The notes: generated by a model not told the origin, from the sequence alone. A stretch of DNA of 53,742 bases from Streptomyces mangrovisoli (GCF_000974985.2 NZ_LAVA02000048.1:1-53742); one strand, 5' to 3'; shown: positions 35,012 to 45,271, counted from the stretch's first letter. Program-made: numbers and translations.

Positions 35012-35925
35012 CGACGCACGCGGGAGAGCTCACCGAGACGGGGCCGTCGGTGCCGGTCACGGCGGTGAAGGGCCGGCGGTCCCTGGCCGGTCGGCTCACG
35101 GACGCGGTCGGCGGCGGCCTGGTGCGGGTCTTCCTGATCGTGGTGGGGCTGTTCTGGCTGGTGCCCACGATCGGGCTGCTGCTGTCGTCGCTGCGCACGC
35201 CCGAGGACATGAGCGCGAGCGGCTGGTGGAAGGTGTTCGCGAAGCCGTCGCAGCTGACCTTCACCAGCTACCGGAAGCTGCTGGAGAACGGCGACATCAC
35301 CCACTCGCTGCTGAACACGCTGCTGATCACCGTGCCGGCCACGGTGCTGGTCGTCCTGATCGGCTCGCTCGCGGGGTACGCGTTCGCGTGGATGGACTTC
35401 CCGGGCCGCGACTGGTGGTTCCTCGGCGTGGTCGGGCTGCTGGTGGTGCCGGTGCAGGTGGCGCTGATCCCGATCGCCGAACTCTTCGGGAAGATCGGCC
35501 TGTTCGGGACGATCCTCGGGGTGGTGCTGTTCCACACGGGCTTCGGTCTGCCGTTCGCGGTGTTCCTGCTGCGCAACTTCTTCGCGGAGATCCCGCGCGA
35601 ACTGCTGGAGGCGGCGCGGCTCGACGGCGCCGGTGAACTGCGCCTGTTCACCCGGGTCGTGCTGCCGCTGGGCGGCCCGGCCATCGCGAGCCTCGGCATC
35701 TTCCAGTTCCTGTGGGTGTGGAACGACATGCTGGTCGCGCTGGTGTTCACCAAGTCCAGCACCCAGCCGATCACCGTCGCCCTCCAGACGCAGGTACGGC
35801 AGTTCGGCAACAACATCGACGTGCTGGCGCCCGGCGCGTTCATCTCGATGGTCGTCCCGCTGGCCGTGTTCTTCGCGTTCCAGCGGCAGTTCGTGTCCGG
35901 TGTGATGGCGGGCGCCGTCAAGTAG
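35008..35925 (+). CDS. Sugar ABC transporter permease (MalG-type)
   Basis: A 305-residue permease with six membrane segments and EAA loop EAARLDGAGELRLFTRVVLPLGGP. Its ATG overlaps the stop of the preceding permease (ATGA at 35008-35011), with GGGAGG upstream, so the two are coupled. It ends in AFQRQFVSGVMAGAVK, the standard MalG-like C terminus. It is the last gene of the operon. Confidence 0.92.
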   Translation: MTTHAGELTETGPSVPVTAVKGRRSLAGRLTDAVGGGLVRVFLIVVGLFWLVPTIGLLLSSLRTPEDMSASGWWKVFAKPSQLTFTSYRKLLENGDITHSLLNTLLITVPATVLVVLIGSLAGYAFAWMDFPGRDWWFLGVVGLLVVPVQVALIPIAELFGKIGLFGTILGVVLFHTGFGLPFAVFLLRNFFAEIPRELLEAARLDGAGELRLFTRVVLPLGGPAIASLGIFQFLWVWNDMLVALVFTKSSTQPITVALQTQVRQFGNNIDVLAPGAFISMVVPLAVFFAFQRQFVSGVMAGAVK

Positions 35926-36115
35926 CGCGGCCGCGGCCGGGGTTGCGGAGTCGGCCGGACGAATCCGCGGCGAAAGGGTTCGGAGGCGGGCCGGAATCGG
36001 CCCGCCTCCTCCCGTTCGTCCCGATGTCCCCCCAATGCCGCGCGAACCGTGACCGGTTCACTCCGTCGGCCGTTCCCGGGCAGAACTCCCGCGCCGAGCG
36101 ACCCATGGATGCCCC

Positions 36116-36325
36116 TTGCCCAGGTTCAGTGTCATTGTCCCCGCGTACACGGTCCAGGCGTGTCTGCTCCGCGCGTTCCGCCGGGCCCGGCCGGCCGCGG
36201 CGCTGCGGCGGCGCACGGCCAAGGCCGCGCTGAAGCTGCTGCGCGGGACCCGCGCGGCCGCCCTGCACCTCCACCGCCACGTGCACCCGCGGCTCCCGCT
36301 GCGCGCGGCGTCCCCGCGGCCACGA
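36116..36325 (+). pseudogene. Relic of a GT2 / CDP-glycerol glycerophosphotransferase-type gene
   Basis: From TTG 36116 the frame reads MPRFSVIVPAYTVQACL, a clear GT2 N terminus like that of large Streptomyces wall-polymer transferases. After about 16 residues it jumps to a basic Ala/Arg-rich stretch (RRTAKAALKLLRGTRAAAL) resembling the inter-domain linker of such proteins, then runs into a dispersed repeat and stops. The nucleotide-binding DD motif and all later domains are missing, so a large internal deletion is inferred. Not expected to be functional. The rest of the 614-bp gap 35926-36539 shows no gene. Confidence 0.6.
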
Positions 36326-36354
36326 CACGCAGCGAGGTCGGGCCCAGCTCCCTG

Positions 36355-36375
36355 GGGGCGCGGGGAACTGCGCGA
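36355..36375 (+). repeat. REP-like dispersed repeat, single copy
   Basis: One forward core at 36355-36375 followed by CCAGCTCACC, at the decayed 3' side of the glycosyltransferase relic. Followed at ~36385-36425 by three short GAGCCC(T/G)CGC repeats. Confidence 0.8.
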
Positions 36376-36539
36376 CCAGCTCACCGCAGAGCCCGCCGCA
36401 GAGCCCTTCGCGGAGCCCTTCGCAAGCGGAACGCGGCCGGTCGGCGTGTGCGTTCATCCGATGAGGTGAGGGGCGGCGAGGGTGTGGACCGTGCCGGGAA
36501 CATACCGGCAATGCCTCCCATCACCTGCCCCCCGATCCG

Positions 36540-38108
36540 GTGAGCGCCGAGGTCCTGAGCCGGCGCCCGGTGCGCGGTGTCACGGCCCTGCGCGCCGTCC
36601 GGATGTGGCGCCCGACGCCGTACCAGGCCGCCTGTCTGCTGTTCTGGCTGCTGATGACGCTGGCGTACTGGCGGCTGCCGCTGTGCTGCGACACGGGCCG
36701 GTACGCGGCGGCCGTCGACCGGCTGCGCGCGGACCTGCTGCACCCGCGCCATCCGGTGGCCGACCTGCCGGGCACGGGCAGCGCCGCCTACTCGCCGTAC
36801 ACCGTCCTTCAGGGCGTGTTCGCGCGGCTGACCGGGCTGACCGGATGGGAGGTGGTGCGGCTCGCCGGGCCGCTGAACCTGGTGGTGCTGCTCACCGGCG
36901 TCGGCCGCTTCGTGCGGATGCTGACCCCGCGCCCGTGGGCGCCGGTGCTGGCGCTGGCCGCGACGGCGCTGCTGTGGGGCACCGAGCCGGCGTCGTGGGG
37001 CGCGTATCTCGGCCTGATGCCGATGACGGTCACCGTGGGCTACCCGGCGGCCTGCGCGATCGGGCTCACCTTCTGGGCGTGGGCGCTGACCGGCGCGCGG
37101 GCCCACGACACCCGCCCGGTGCGGTACGTCGGCCCGAACGGCCTGCGGGGGCTGACCGGCTTCGCGGGGCTGGGCGTGCTCTACGGCGTGGTCCTGCTGA
37201 CCGACCCGGCCGTCGCGGCGGGCGCGGCCGTCGGCGCGCTGGCGGTGGTGGCCGGGCGGCAGCGCGCGTGGCGGCCGGCGGTGGCCGCCCGCTGGGCGCT
37301 GACCTGCGGCACGGCGGTCCTGACGGCGGCGGTGTGGCCGTACTTCGACGTGCTCGACGTCCTCGCCCTGGCCCGCGGCGGTGGCGCGGACGGCGTCCAC
37401 CGGGCGCTCTACGACGATCTGGCCGCCCGGTCCTGGCTGGCGCTGCTGGGCCTGCCCGCGCTGTGGCTGCGGGCGCGCCGGGGTTCCTGGCGGGACCCGC
37501 TGGTGCTGATGTTCGCGGCGGACTGCCTGGTCGTCGCGGGCGGCTGGCTGAGCGGCCACTACGCCTACGGCCGGGTGCTCGGGCTCGCCGCGGTGGGCCC
37601 GCAGTGCGCGCTGGCGGTGGAACTGGCGGCGCCCCGCCCGTGGCCGCGGTGGCGGTGGGCGCTCGCCACCGTGGCGGCGGGCGGGGCCTGCCTCGGCCTG
37701 CTGACCGTGCAGGCGGGCGCGGTGGTCCCGCGCGCGCTGGACCCGGTCGGCTTCGTGCAGCCGCCCGACTGGCCGACGTACTGGTGGGCGGCGCGTTACA
37801 TCCGGCCGGGCGAGACGGTGATCGCGGACGGCTACCGCGCCGTCCACGCGCTCCCCGGCTACGGCCCCGTGCTCGCGGCTCCCCCGTGGCCGGACGCCTC
37901 GCTGCCCGAGCGGGACCGGCTGCGCCGCCTCGCCGACGTCCGGGCCTATCTCTCCCCGACGTCCACCCGCGCCCAGCGCCGGGCCGTCGTGCGCCGCTAC
38001 CGCGTGCGCTGGCTGCTGCTGCCGCCGCGGCGCAGGGTGCCCGAGGAGGCGGTGGTGGTGGCGTGGAGCGGCCGCACGGGCGAGGTGCTGGCGCGGGTCG
38101 GGCCCTGA
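36540..38108 (+). CDS. Polytopic membrane protein, possible GT-C-type glycosyltransferase
   Basis: A 522-residue protein with about 10-12 hydrophobic segments between residues ~30 and ~400 and a hydrophilic C-terminal part (~405-520). An early extracellular loop contains CCDTGRYAAAVDRLRADLLHPRHP, and the general layout resembles uncharacterised GT-C-like membrane proteins, but I cannot point to a certain catalytic Asp. The C-terminal part (IRPGETVIADGYRAVHAL, and RYRVRWLLLPPRRRVP) resembles soluble tails of such proteins. GTG 36540 has no visible ribosome site; ATG 36603 is an alternative. It stands alone, after the glycosyltransferase relic. Confidence 0.7.
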   Translation: MSAEVLSRRPVRGVTALRAVRMWRPTPYQAACLLFWLLMTLAYWRLPLCCDTGRYAAAVDRLRADLLHPRHPVADLPGTGSAAYSPYTVLQGVFARLTGLTGWEVVRLAGPLNLVVLLTGVGRFVRMLTPRPWAPVLALAATALLWGTEPASWGAYLGLMPMTVTVGYPAACAIGLTFWAWALTGARAHDTRPVRYVGPNGLRGLTGFAGLGVLYGVVLLTDPAVAAGAAVGALAVVAGRQRAWRPAVAARWALTCGTAVLTAAVWPYFDVLDVLALARGGGADGVHRALYDDLAARSWLALLGLPALWLRARRGSWRDPLVLMFAADCLVVAGGWLSGHYAYGRVLGLAAVGPQCALAVELAAPRPWPRWRWALATVAAGGACLGLLTVQAGAVVPRALDPVGFVQPPDWPTYWWAARYIRPGETVIADGYRAVHALPGYGPVLAAPPWPDASLPERDRLRRLADVRAYLSPTSTRAQRRAVVRRYRVRWLLLPPRRRVPEEAVVVAWSGRTGEVLARVGP

Positions 38109-38120
38109 CGGGCCCGGGGG

Positions 38121-38534
<414 letters not shown>

Positions 38535-38606
38535 GGATGACCATCCCTCTCGAAACGTCGTGTTCCGGCGGCTCTCCGCGGCCGCCTCACGCCAACGAGT
38601 CAAGCA

Positions 38607-38621
38607 CACAATTAAATTGTG
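38607..38621. promoter_or_regulatory. OhrR box
   Basis: A perfect inverted repeat CACAATT-A-AATTGTG between divergent ohr and ohrR, close to the classical OhrR site TACAATT-AATTGTA. It lies 37 bp before ohrR and 73 bp before ohr. It is also the most A/T-rich part of the gap. Confidence 0.88.
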
Positions 38622-38657
38622 CACAACCAAATGGCCCGCCGGGGCTATCCTGAGGGC

Positions 38658-39194
38658 ATGAACGCGACGCCCACCCCGCACGCGGACCCGGCAGCCGACC
38701 TGGACTGGCTCCGCCTCGACCACCAGATCTGCTTCTCCCTGCACGCGGCGTCGCGCGCCTTCAACGGCGTCTACCGCGTGCTTCTCAAGGAGCTGGGCCT
38801 CACCTATCCGCAGTACCTGGCGATGCTGGTGCTGTGGGAGCGGGGCGAGCTGCCGGTGAAGAAGCTCGGCGAGCATCTGCGGCTGGACTCCGGCACGCTC
38901 TCCCCGCTGCTCAAGCGGCTGGAGGCGGCGGGTCTGGTGGTGCGCGAGCGCAGCGCCCGCGACGAGCGCTCGGTGGTGGTGCGGCCGACCGCGCAGGGCA
39001 CGGAGCTGCGCGAACGCGCGGTGCGGGTGCCGCACCGCATCGTCACGGCGACCGGCTTCGACCTCGCCGAGATCGGCGACCTGAAGGCCCGCCTCGACAC
39101 GCTGACCGCTGCTCTGGACACGGCGGCGGCGCTCGAAGCGGGGCCGGACCGGACACCGACGGCTGCCGCCGAGAACCCGACAGGCTGCCGTTGA
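38658..39194 (+). CDS. ohrR: OhrR, MarR-family peroxide-sensing repressor
   Basis: A 178-residue MarR-family regulator. The peroxide-sensing cysteine is C25 in DHQICFSLHAASRAFN, the conserved OhrR position. The winged helix spans ~60-115 (LPVKKLGEHLRLDSGTLSPLLKRLE, then RDERSVVVRPT). Tyr residues that normally contact the Cys are present (VYRVLLKELGLTYPQYL). ATG 38658 follows GAGGGC; an earlier in-frame start at 38619 would fall inside the operator. The C-terminal ~30 residues are a low-complexity tail. Confidence 0.93.
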   Translation: MNATPTPHADPAADLDWLRLDHQICFSLHAASRAFNGVYRVLLKELGLTYPQYLAMLVLWERGELPVKKLGEHLRLDSGTLSPLLKRLEAAGLVVRERSARDERSVVVRPTAQGTELRERAVRVPHRIVTATGFDLAEIGDLKARLDTLTAALDTAAALEAGPDRTPTAAAENPTGCR

Positions 39195-39247
39195 CCCCCG
39201 CGGGGGTCACGCCCCCCAGCCCCCGCCCGCGGCTCCGTCGTGGCCGT

Positions 39248-39512
39248 TCGCGCAGTTCCCCGCGCCCCTGAGGGACGCGGGCAACCGCGCACAAAGGACC
39301 CACCGGACCCGAAGGGGGCGCGCGGAACTGCGCGCGAACGGGCCCCACCGGGCCCCTGAGGGGCGCGGGGAACTGCGCGCAGAGGCCCCACCGTCCCGCA
39401 CCGGACCACGACGCTCAGCCCCCCAAGGGGCGCGGGGAACTGCGCGAACAGGCCCCACCGGCCCGCAGACGGTCACGACGCTCAGCCCCAAGGGGCGCGG
39501 GGAACTGCGCGA
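39248..39512. repeat. REP-like dispersed repeat, cluster 5 (5 copies)
   Basis: One reverse core (39248-39268) and four forward cores (about 39315-39334 with a changed base, 39360-39379, 39427-39447, 39492-39512). The last two are in tandem with a 65-bp period including CCCCACCGGCCCGCAGACGG. The final copy lies within the reading frame of the glycosyltransferase that ends at 39482. Confidence 0.85.
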
Positions 39513-41149
39513 ACAGCCCCCACCGGCCCGCAGACGGTCACCGCGTGCGCCCGTCCACGCGAGCCGCCGCACGCCAGGCCCGCACGCCGTACGTACAGCC
39601 GCAGCACCACCCCACCCCGCACGAACTCCCGCCGCGGCTCCCACGGGACGAAGTCCTCCTCCACGGCCGTCACCTTCAGCCGCTCCACCGGGTCACCCGG
39701 ATACCGCGGCGAACGCAGCACATAGGGGTCCGCGACCACCCACAGCCGCCGCACCCCGGCGAGCCGCCGCCGCAGCGCACCGGCGCCCACCTCGCGGCCG
39801 TAGAGCGTCCCGGACCGCGCCGCCGGACCGGCCAGCGCCAGATCGCGCACGTGCCGGAAGTCCCCCGGGTAGGCCAGCGCGGAGCGCCGCACGAGGGCGG
39901 GCAGGTAGAGCACAGGATCCCCGGACCGCATCTCCCGGGCGGCCACGGCCGCCACGGCGGCGAGGTCGTCGGGCCGGTGCGCGGCGACGCGGTCCTGCCG
40001 CAGCAGCGGCACCTGGTGCACGAGGACGGCGGCCACGGCGGCGGCCCCGACGAGCGCGACACCCGCCGATCGGAGCGCGGCCCGAAGCCCCGGCCACCGC
40101 CCCCCGGCGGCCGAGCCCCGTCCCGCGGCCGAGCTCCGCCCCGCGGCCGCCCGGACCGCGGCCGCCCGGACCGCGAGCCGCCCCGCCGCGGAGCACACCC
40201 GGTCCGCCCCCGCCGCCACCAGCAGCGGCGCACCCGCCAGGGCGTAGAGTACGTACCGCTCGTCGTACAGCGGGGAGACCCGGGACACCGTCAGCAGCAC
40301 GACGGGCGGCACCACCAGCAGCGGCAGGGCGACCCGCCCGGCCGCCGACCGCCACGCGCCCGCCAGCGCGAGCGCCACGCACCCCCAGAACACGACCGGC
40401 GTCGGGCCCAGGAAGTCCCGCGCCAGCCGCAGCCAGCTGTGCGCGTCCGGTACCGGCAGCCAGGAGACCTGCGCCGACTGCCGCTGCGACACCACCGCCA
40501 GCGGCGCGAGCACCGCCGCCGCGGCCCCGGCCGCGCACCCCCACCGGCGCCAGACCCGTCCCGGCACCCGCGTGAGCGCCAGCGTCACCGCGTGCGCGGC
40601 GAGCAGCAGCACGGCCAGTTCGTGCAGCAGACAGGTGCCGGCGACGACGGCGCCGTAGGGCCACCAGGACCGGCCCGCGAGCGCGCGCAGGAGCAGCAGC
40701 GTGGCGCCCGCCGCACCGGCCGCGACCATGGCGTACGACCGGCCCTCCTGGGCGTAGTGGCCGGCGATCGGCGTGACGGCGTACAGCAGTCCGGCCCAGA
40801 GCCCGGCGCGCGGCCGTACCAGCCGGACCCCGAGGGCGGCCACCAGCGCGGCGGCGACGGCGGCCGCGCACACGGACGGCAGCCGCAGCCCGACCTCGTC
40901 GGGGCGGACGGCGAGGACGGCGTGCATGAGGAGGTAGTAGAGGCCGTGCACGGCGTCCACCCCGTGCAGCAGCCGCCAGATCTGCGGGACCGAGCGGCGC
41001 GCCACCTGGAAACTGGCCGCCTCGTCGCGCCACATGCCGCCCCGGTCGAGCCCCCACAGACCGAGTGCGAGGGCGAGAGCGGCGGGCGCGCCGACGGCCG
41101 CCGTCCGCGAGGTCCGTCCCGGCTGCCGTACGGCGCGCTCAGTCTCCAC
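39482..41149 (-). CDS. GT-C membrane glycosyltransferase (GT39-like), C terminus extended by repeat
   Basis: A 555-residue polytopic protein. The first outside loop carries GGMWRDEAASFQVARRS with the D-E pair of GT-C enzymes, and HYAQEGRSYAM follows at ~130, both typical of GT39-like mannosyltransferases using a polyprenyl-phosphate sugar. About ten membrane segments precede a C-terminal extracytoplasmic part ending in GGVVLRLYVRR. After that come ~33 residues (CGPVGAVRAVPRAPWG at the end) encoded by spacer and dispersed repeat, so the natural stop was probably lost or overwritten. GTG 41149 has a weak ribosome site. Divergent from galE. Confidence 0.8.
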   Translation of the reverse strand: METERAVRQPGRTSRTAAVGAPAALALALGLWGLDRGGMWRDEAASFQVARRSVPQIWRLLHGVDAVHGLYYLLMHAVLAVRPDEVGLRLPSVCAAAVAAALVAALGVRLVRPRAGLWAGLLYAVTPIAGHYAQEGRSYAMVAAGAAGATLLLLRALAGRSWWPYGAVVAGTCLLHELAVLLLAAHAVTLALTRVPGRVWRRWGCAAGAAAAVLAPLAVVSQRQSAQVSWLPVPDAHSWLRLARDFLGPTPVVFWGCVALALAGAWRSAAGRVALPLLVVPPVVLLTVSRVSPLYDERYVLYALAGAPLLVAAGADRVCSAAGRLAVRAAAVRAAAGRSSAAGRGSAAGGRWPGLRAALRSAGVALVGAAAVAAVLVHQVPLLRQDRVAAHRPDDLAAVAAVAAREMRSGDPVLYLPALVRRSALAYPGDFRHVRDLALAGPAARSGTLYGREVGAGALRRRLAGVRRLWVVADPYVLRSPRYPGDPVERLKVTAVEEDFVPWEPRREFVRGGVVLRLYVRRAGLACGGSRGRAHAVTVCGPVGAVRAVPRAPWG

Positions 41150-41333
41150 GCGCCCAACTTTGTAGTATTAACAAGCAGTTATCGATCATTGACGGCACAG
41201 CAGAAGGTTCGAGGCATTCATCCGGCCTACGGCCCGCCGCGCGCCGCCGCCTGCTTCACTGATAGCCGGTTCCCACCGGCGGCCGGTCCTCACCGGCGGC
41301 CGGTCCGGCCATCGGACGAGGAGACGGCAGCAG

Positions 41334-42314
<981 letters not shown>

Positions 42315-42348
42315 GCGACAACCGGGGGTGCGGGTCCGTCGTGGCTGG

Positions 42349-42550
42349 TCGCGCAGTTCCCCGCGCCCCTTTCAGGCGCTCCCCGCAGCCGCGCCCCGCC
42401 AGGGGCGCGGGGAACGGCGCGACCAGCCACGACACAGCCGCAGACAACCGCCGGCCCCCAAGGGGCGCGGGGAACTGCGCGAACGGCCACGACGCACCGG
42501 CACGGACCCACCGACCGAGGACACCCCCGGGGGCGCGGGGAACTGCGCGG
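42349..42550. repeat. REP-like dispersed repeat, cluster 6 (4 copies)
   Basis: One reverse core (42349-42369) and three forward cores (42402-42422 with ACGGCGCG instead of ACTGCGCG, 42462-42482, 42530-42550), in the gap between convergent galE and the TetR gene. Reverse and first forward copies face each other with GTCGTGGCTGG / CCAGCCACGAC flanks, making a long imperfect hairpin that could end transcription of both genes. Confidence 0.85.
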
Positions 42551-42599
42551 CAAGGCGCGACGGACCGCAGCCCGAGACCAACCGCGAACCGGCGGAGCC

Positions 42600-43226
42600 T
42601 CAGAGCGCCTTGAGGGCCGCCGCCGTCGCACGCGTCAGCGCGGCCAGATACCCCTTGGGAAGCTTGGGCGCGCGAATGACCACCGCACGCCAGTACAGCG
42701 GGCCCGAGATCAGATCGAGGGCCAGATCCTCGTCGATGTCCGCGGCCAGCTCACCGCGCGCGGCCGCCGAGCGCACGATGCCGCTCGCGACGGAGTCCTG
42801 GCCCTCGCGCAGCGCCTTCTGCATCGCCTCGGCGATCTCCGGATTGCGCGCCGCCTCGGCCTGGAGGTCGGGGATGATCTGCGAGGCCACCGGGTGACGC
42901 AGCGCCCGCGAGGTCACCTCGTACAGCAGCCGCAGGTCGCCCTCCAGGGAGCCGGTGTCGGGGGCGGGCAGGCCCTGCACCGCGATCGCCGAGACCAGGT
43001 CGAGGACGAGGTGCAGCTTGGAACGCCAGCGCCGGTACACCGCGGTCTTGCCGACGCCCGCCCGGCGCGCGATGCCCTCGATCGACATCCGCGCATAGCC
43101 GGCGGACGCGAGCTCCTCGAAGACCGCCGCCCGGATGGCCTCGGTCACGTCCTCCCGCAGCACGGCCGCTCCGGCGGGGGCCCGGCGCCGCGTGCGCGTC
43201 TTCGGCTCCTCGGCGTTCGTCGTCAT
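42600..43226 (-). CDS. TetR-family regulator
   Basis: A 208-residue TetR-type repressor. The HTH spans ~25-70 (AAVFEELASAGYARMSIEGIARRAGVGKTAVYRRWRSK), followed by a TetR C-terminal ligand domain (residues ~80-200). I chose ATG 43226 (MTTNAEEPKTRTRRR); a start four codons earlier is possible. It is divergent from tagG, and two similar near-palindromic sites lie in the gap, so it probably controls itself and perhaps the exporter genes. The ligand is unknown. Confidence 0.88.
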   Translation of the reverse strand: MTTNAEEPKTRTRRRAPAGAAVLREDVTEAIRAAVFEELASAGYARMSIEGIARRAGVGKTAVYRRWRSKLHLVLDLVSAIAVQGLPAPDTGSLEGDLRLLYEVTSRALRHPVASQIIPDLQAEAARNPEIAEAMQKALREGQDSVASGIVRSAAARGELAADIDEDLALDLISGPLYWRAVVIRAPKLPKGYLAALTRATAAALKAL

Positions 43227-43250
43227 GAAGTCCAGCATAGGGCGTTACGA

Positions 43251-43268
43251 CGAAACGGTTGCGTTCCG
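43251..43268. promoter_or_regulatory. Candidate TetR operator 1
   Basis: An imperfect 18-bp palindrome, CGAAACGGTTGCGTTCCG, 25 bp upstream of the TetR start. It is part of a ~26-bp direct repeat with operator 2 (about 22 of 26 bases identical, both followed by ACGT). Confidence 0.65.
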
Positions 43269-43298
43269 ACGTCGAAACGGCCTAGTCTCGCGTTGCGA

Positions 43299-43316
43299 CG
43301 ATACGGTCCCGTTCCG
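43299..43316. promoter_or_regulatory. Candidate TetR operator 2
   Basis: CGATACGGTCCCGTTCCG, the second copy, exactly 48 bp from operator 1, so both face a similar side of the helix. It lies on the tagG side of the divergent gap. Confidence 0.6.
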
Positions 43317-43458
43317 ACGTAAGAAAACGCGAAGGAACGCGTAAGAGAACGAAAGGTGACGGGACCGAGGAGTCGCCGCCCCTCCCTCAGGGCGCAGCAC
43401 CCCCCGCATCAGCACCCCTCCCAGGGGCACCCCCTCCCCCCGAGCGAAAGCAGCGGAT

Positions 43459-44379
43459 GTGAGCCAGGTCCTCCACACACCGCCCTCCACGGCGGCACCG
43501 GTCGACGACGATCTCGACCTCGCGGCGCTGGCCGCCCGACACGGCCTCTCCGTCAGCGGCGCCCGCCCCTCGCTGCCCGAGTACGTCCGCCAGCTGTGGG
43601 CCCGCCGCCACTTCATCACCGCGTTCGCCACCGCCAAGCTCACCGCCCAGTACAGCCAGGCGAAGCTCGGCCAGATCTGGCAGGTGATGACCCCGCTGCT
43701 GAACGCGGCGGTCTACTACTTCATCTTCGGCGTCCTGCTCGGCACCAAGCGCAACGTGCCGGACTACATCCCGTTCCTGGTCACCGGGGTGTTCATCTGG
43801 ACGTTCACGCAGAGCTCGATCATGGCGGGCACCCGCGCCATCGCCGGAAACCTCGGCCTGGTCCGCGCGCTGCACTTCCCGCGCGCCGCCCTCCCGATCT
43901 CCTTCGCGCTCCAGCAGCTCCAACAGCTGCTCTTCTCGATGGCCGCGCTCGTGGTCATCCTGCTCTGCTTCGGCGTGCCGATCTCCGTGTCCTGGGTCCT
44001 CGCGATCCCCGCCCTGGTGCTCCAGTTCACCTTCAACGCGGGCGTCTCGATGATCATGGCCCGGATGGGCGCCAAGACCCCCGACATCGCCCAGCTGATG
44101 CCCTTCATCCTGCGCACCTGGATGTACGTCTCCGGTGTCATGTGGAGCATCGACCGGCTGACCGCGAGCGACAACCTGCCGCATCTGCTGACGATCGCGC
44201 TGGAGACCAACCCGGCCGCCGTCTACATCGACCTCATGCGGTACGCCCTGATCGACAGCTTCCACTCCAGCCAGCTCCCCCCGCACGTCTGGGCGGCGGC
44301 GATCGGCTGGGCCCTGCTGGCCGGGGTCGGTGGCTTCATCTACTTCTGGAAGGCTGAGGAGACGTACGGCCGTGGCTGA
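43459..44379 (+). CDS. tagG: TagG-type polysaccharide ABC exporter permease
   Basis: A 306-residue ABC-2 permease with a ~55-residue cytoplasmic N terminus and six membrane segments. The stretch RRHFITAFATAKLTAQYSQAKLGQIWQVMTPLLNAAVYYFIFG is characteristic of TagG/Wzm proteins that export lipid-linked teichoic acid or O-antigen-like polymers. It starts with GTG 43459 (weak ribosome site) and overlaps tagH by 8 bp. The cargo is probably a wall glycopolymer; a nearby transferase relic fits, but the polymer itself cannot be named. Confidence 0.88.
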   Translation: MSQVLHTPPSTAAPVDDDLDLAALAARHGLSVSGARPSLPEYVRQLWARRHFITAFATAKLTAQYSQAKLGQIWQVMTPLLNAAVYYFIFGVLLGTKRNVPDYIPFLVTGVFIWTFTQSSIMAGTRAIAGNLGLVRALHFPRAALPISFALQQLQQLLFSMAALVVILLCFGVPISVSWVLAIPALVLQFTFNAGVSMIMARMGAKTPDIAQLMPFILRTWMYVSGVMWSIDRLTASDNLPHLLTIALETNPAAVYIDLMRYALIDSFHSSQLPPHVWAAAIGWALLAGVGGFIYFWKAEETYGRG

Positions 44380-45271
44380 GCAGACCATCTTCGAGCAGGC
44401 TTCCCCGGTGGACGACGTCCCCGAGGACGCCGCCCCCGTCCTCCCGACCACCGCCGACGGCGAACTCATCCCCACCGTCGTCTGCGACGGCGTCGACATC
44501 GTCTACCGGGTCAACGGCACCGGCGCCGGACGCGGCACCGCGACGGCCGCCCTGAACCGGATCCTGCGCCGCGAGAAGGCCGAGAAGGCCGCCGGCGTGC
44601 GCAAGGTGCACGCGGTCAAGAAGGTCTCCTTCGTCGCCTACAAGGGCGAGGCGATCGGCCTCATCGGCACCAACGGCTCCGGCAAGTCGACCCTCCTCAA
44701 GGCCGTGGCCGGCCTGCTGCCGGTCGAGAACGGCAAGATCTACACCCACGGCCAGCCCTCGCTGCTCGGTGTCAACGCGGCCCTGATGGGCGACCTGACC
44801 GGCGAGCGCAACGTCTTCCTCGGCGGCCTCGCCATGGGCATGTCCCGCGAGGAGGTCAAGGCGCGCTACCAGGACATCGTCGACTTCTCCGGCATCAACG
44901 AGAAGGGCGACTTCATCACCCTGCCGATGCGCACCTACTCCTCCGGCATGGGCGCGCGGCTGCGCTTCTCCATCGCCGCCGCCAAGGACCACGACGTCCT
45001 GCTCATCGACGAGGCCCTCGCCACCGGCGACCGCTCCTTCCAGAGGCGTTCCGAGGAGCGCATCCGGGAGCTGCGCAAGAGCGCGGGCACGGTGTTCCTC
45101 GTCAGCCACAACAACAAGTCCATCCGCGACACCTGCGACCGGGTGCTGTGGCTGGAGCGCGGCGAGCTGCGCATGGACGGCCCGACGGAGCAGGTCCTGG
45201 AGGCCTACGAGGCCTTCACCGGCGGGGCGGACAAGCCCAAGGCCAAGGCCAAGCCGAAGCCGAAGGCGTAG
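44372..45271 (+). CDS. tagH: TagH-type polysaccharide ABC exporter ATPase
   Basis: A 299-residue ATPase with Walker A GTNGSGKST, signature YSSGMGARL, Walker B VLLIDEALATGD and the switch His in VSHNN. SLLGVNAALMGDLTGERNVFLGG is typical of TagH/Wzt exporters. It starts with GTG 44372, overlapping the tagG stop by 8 bp, with GAGGAG upstream. The N terminus adds ~40 acidic residues, and there is no C-terminal carbohydrate-binding domain. The protein ends in KPKAKAKPKPKA, encoded by a hexanucleotide repeat that continues past the stop codon. Confidence 0.92.
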   Translation: MAEQTIFEQASPVDDVPEDAAPVLPTTADGELIPTVVCDGVDIVYRVNGTGAGRGTATAALNRILRREKAEKAAGVRKVHAVKKVSFVAYKGEAIGLIGTNGSGKSTLLKAVAGLLPVENGKIYTHGQPSLLGVNAALMGDLTGERNVFLGGLAMGMSREEVKARYQDIVDFSGINEKGDFITLPMRTYSSGMGARLRFSIAAAKDHDVLLIDEALATGDRSFQRRSEERIRELRKSAGTVFLVSHNNKSIRDTCDRVLWLERGELRMDGPTEQVLEAYEAFTGGADKPKAKAKPKPKA

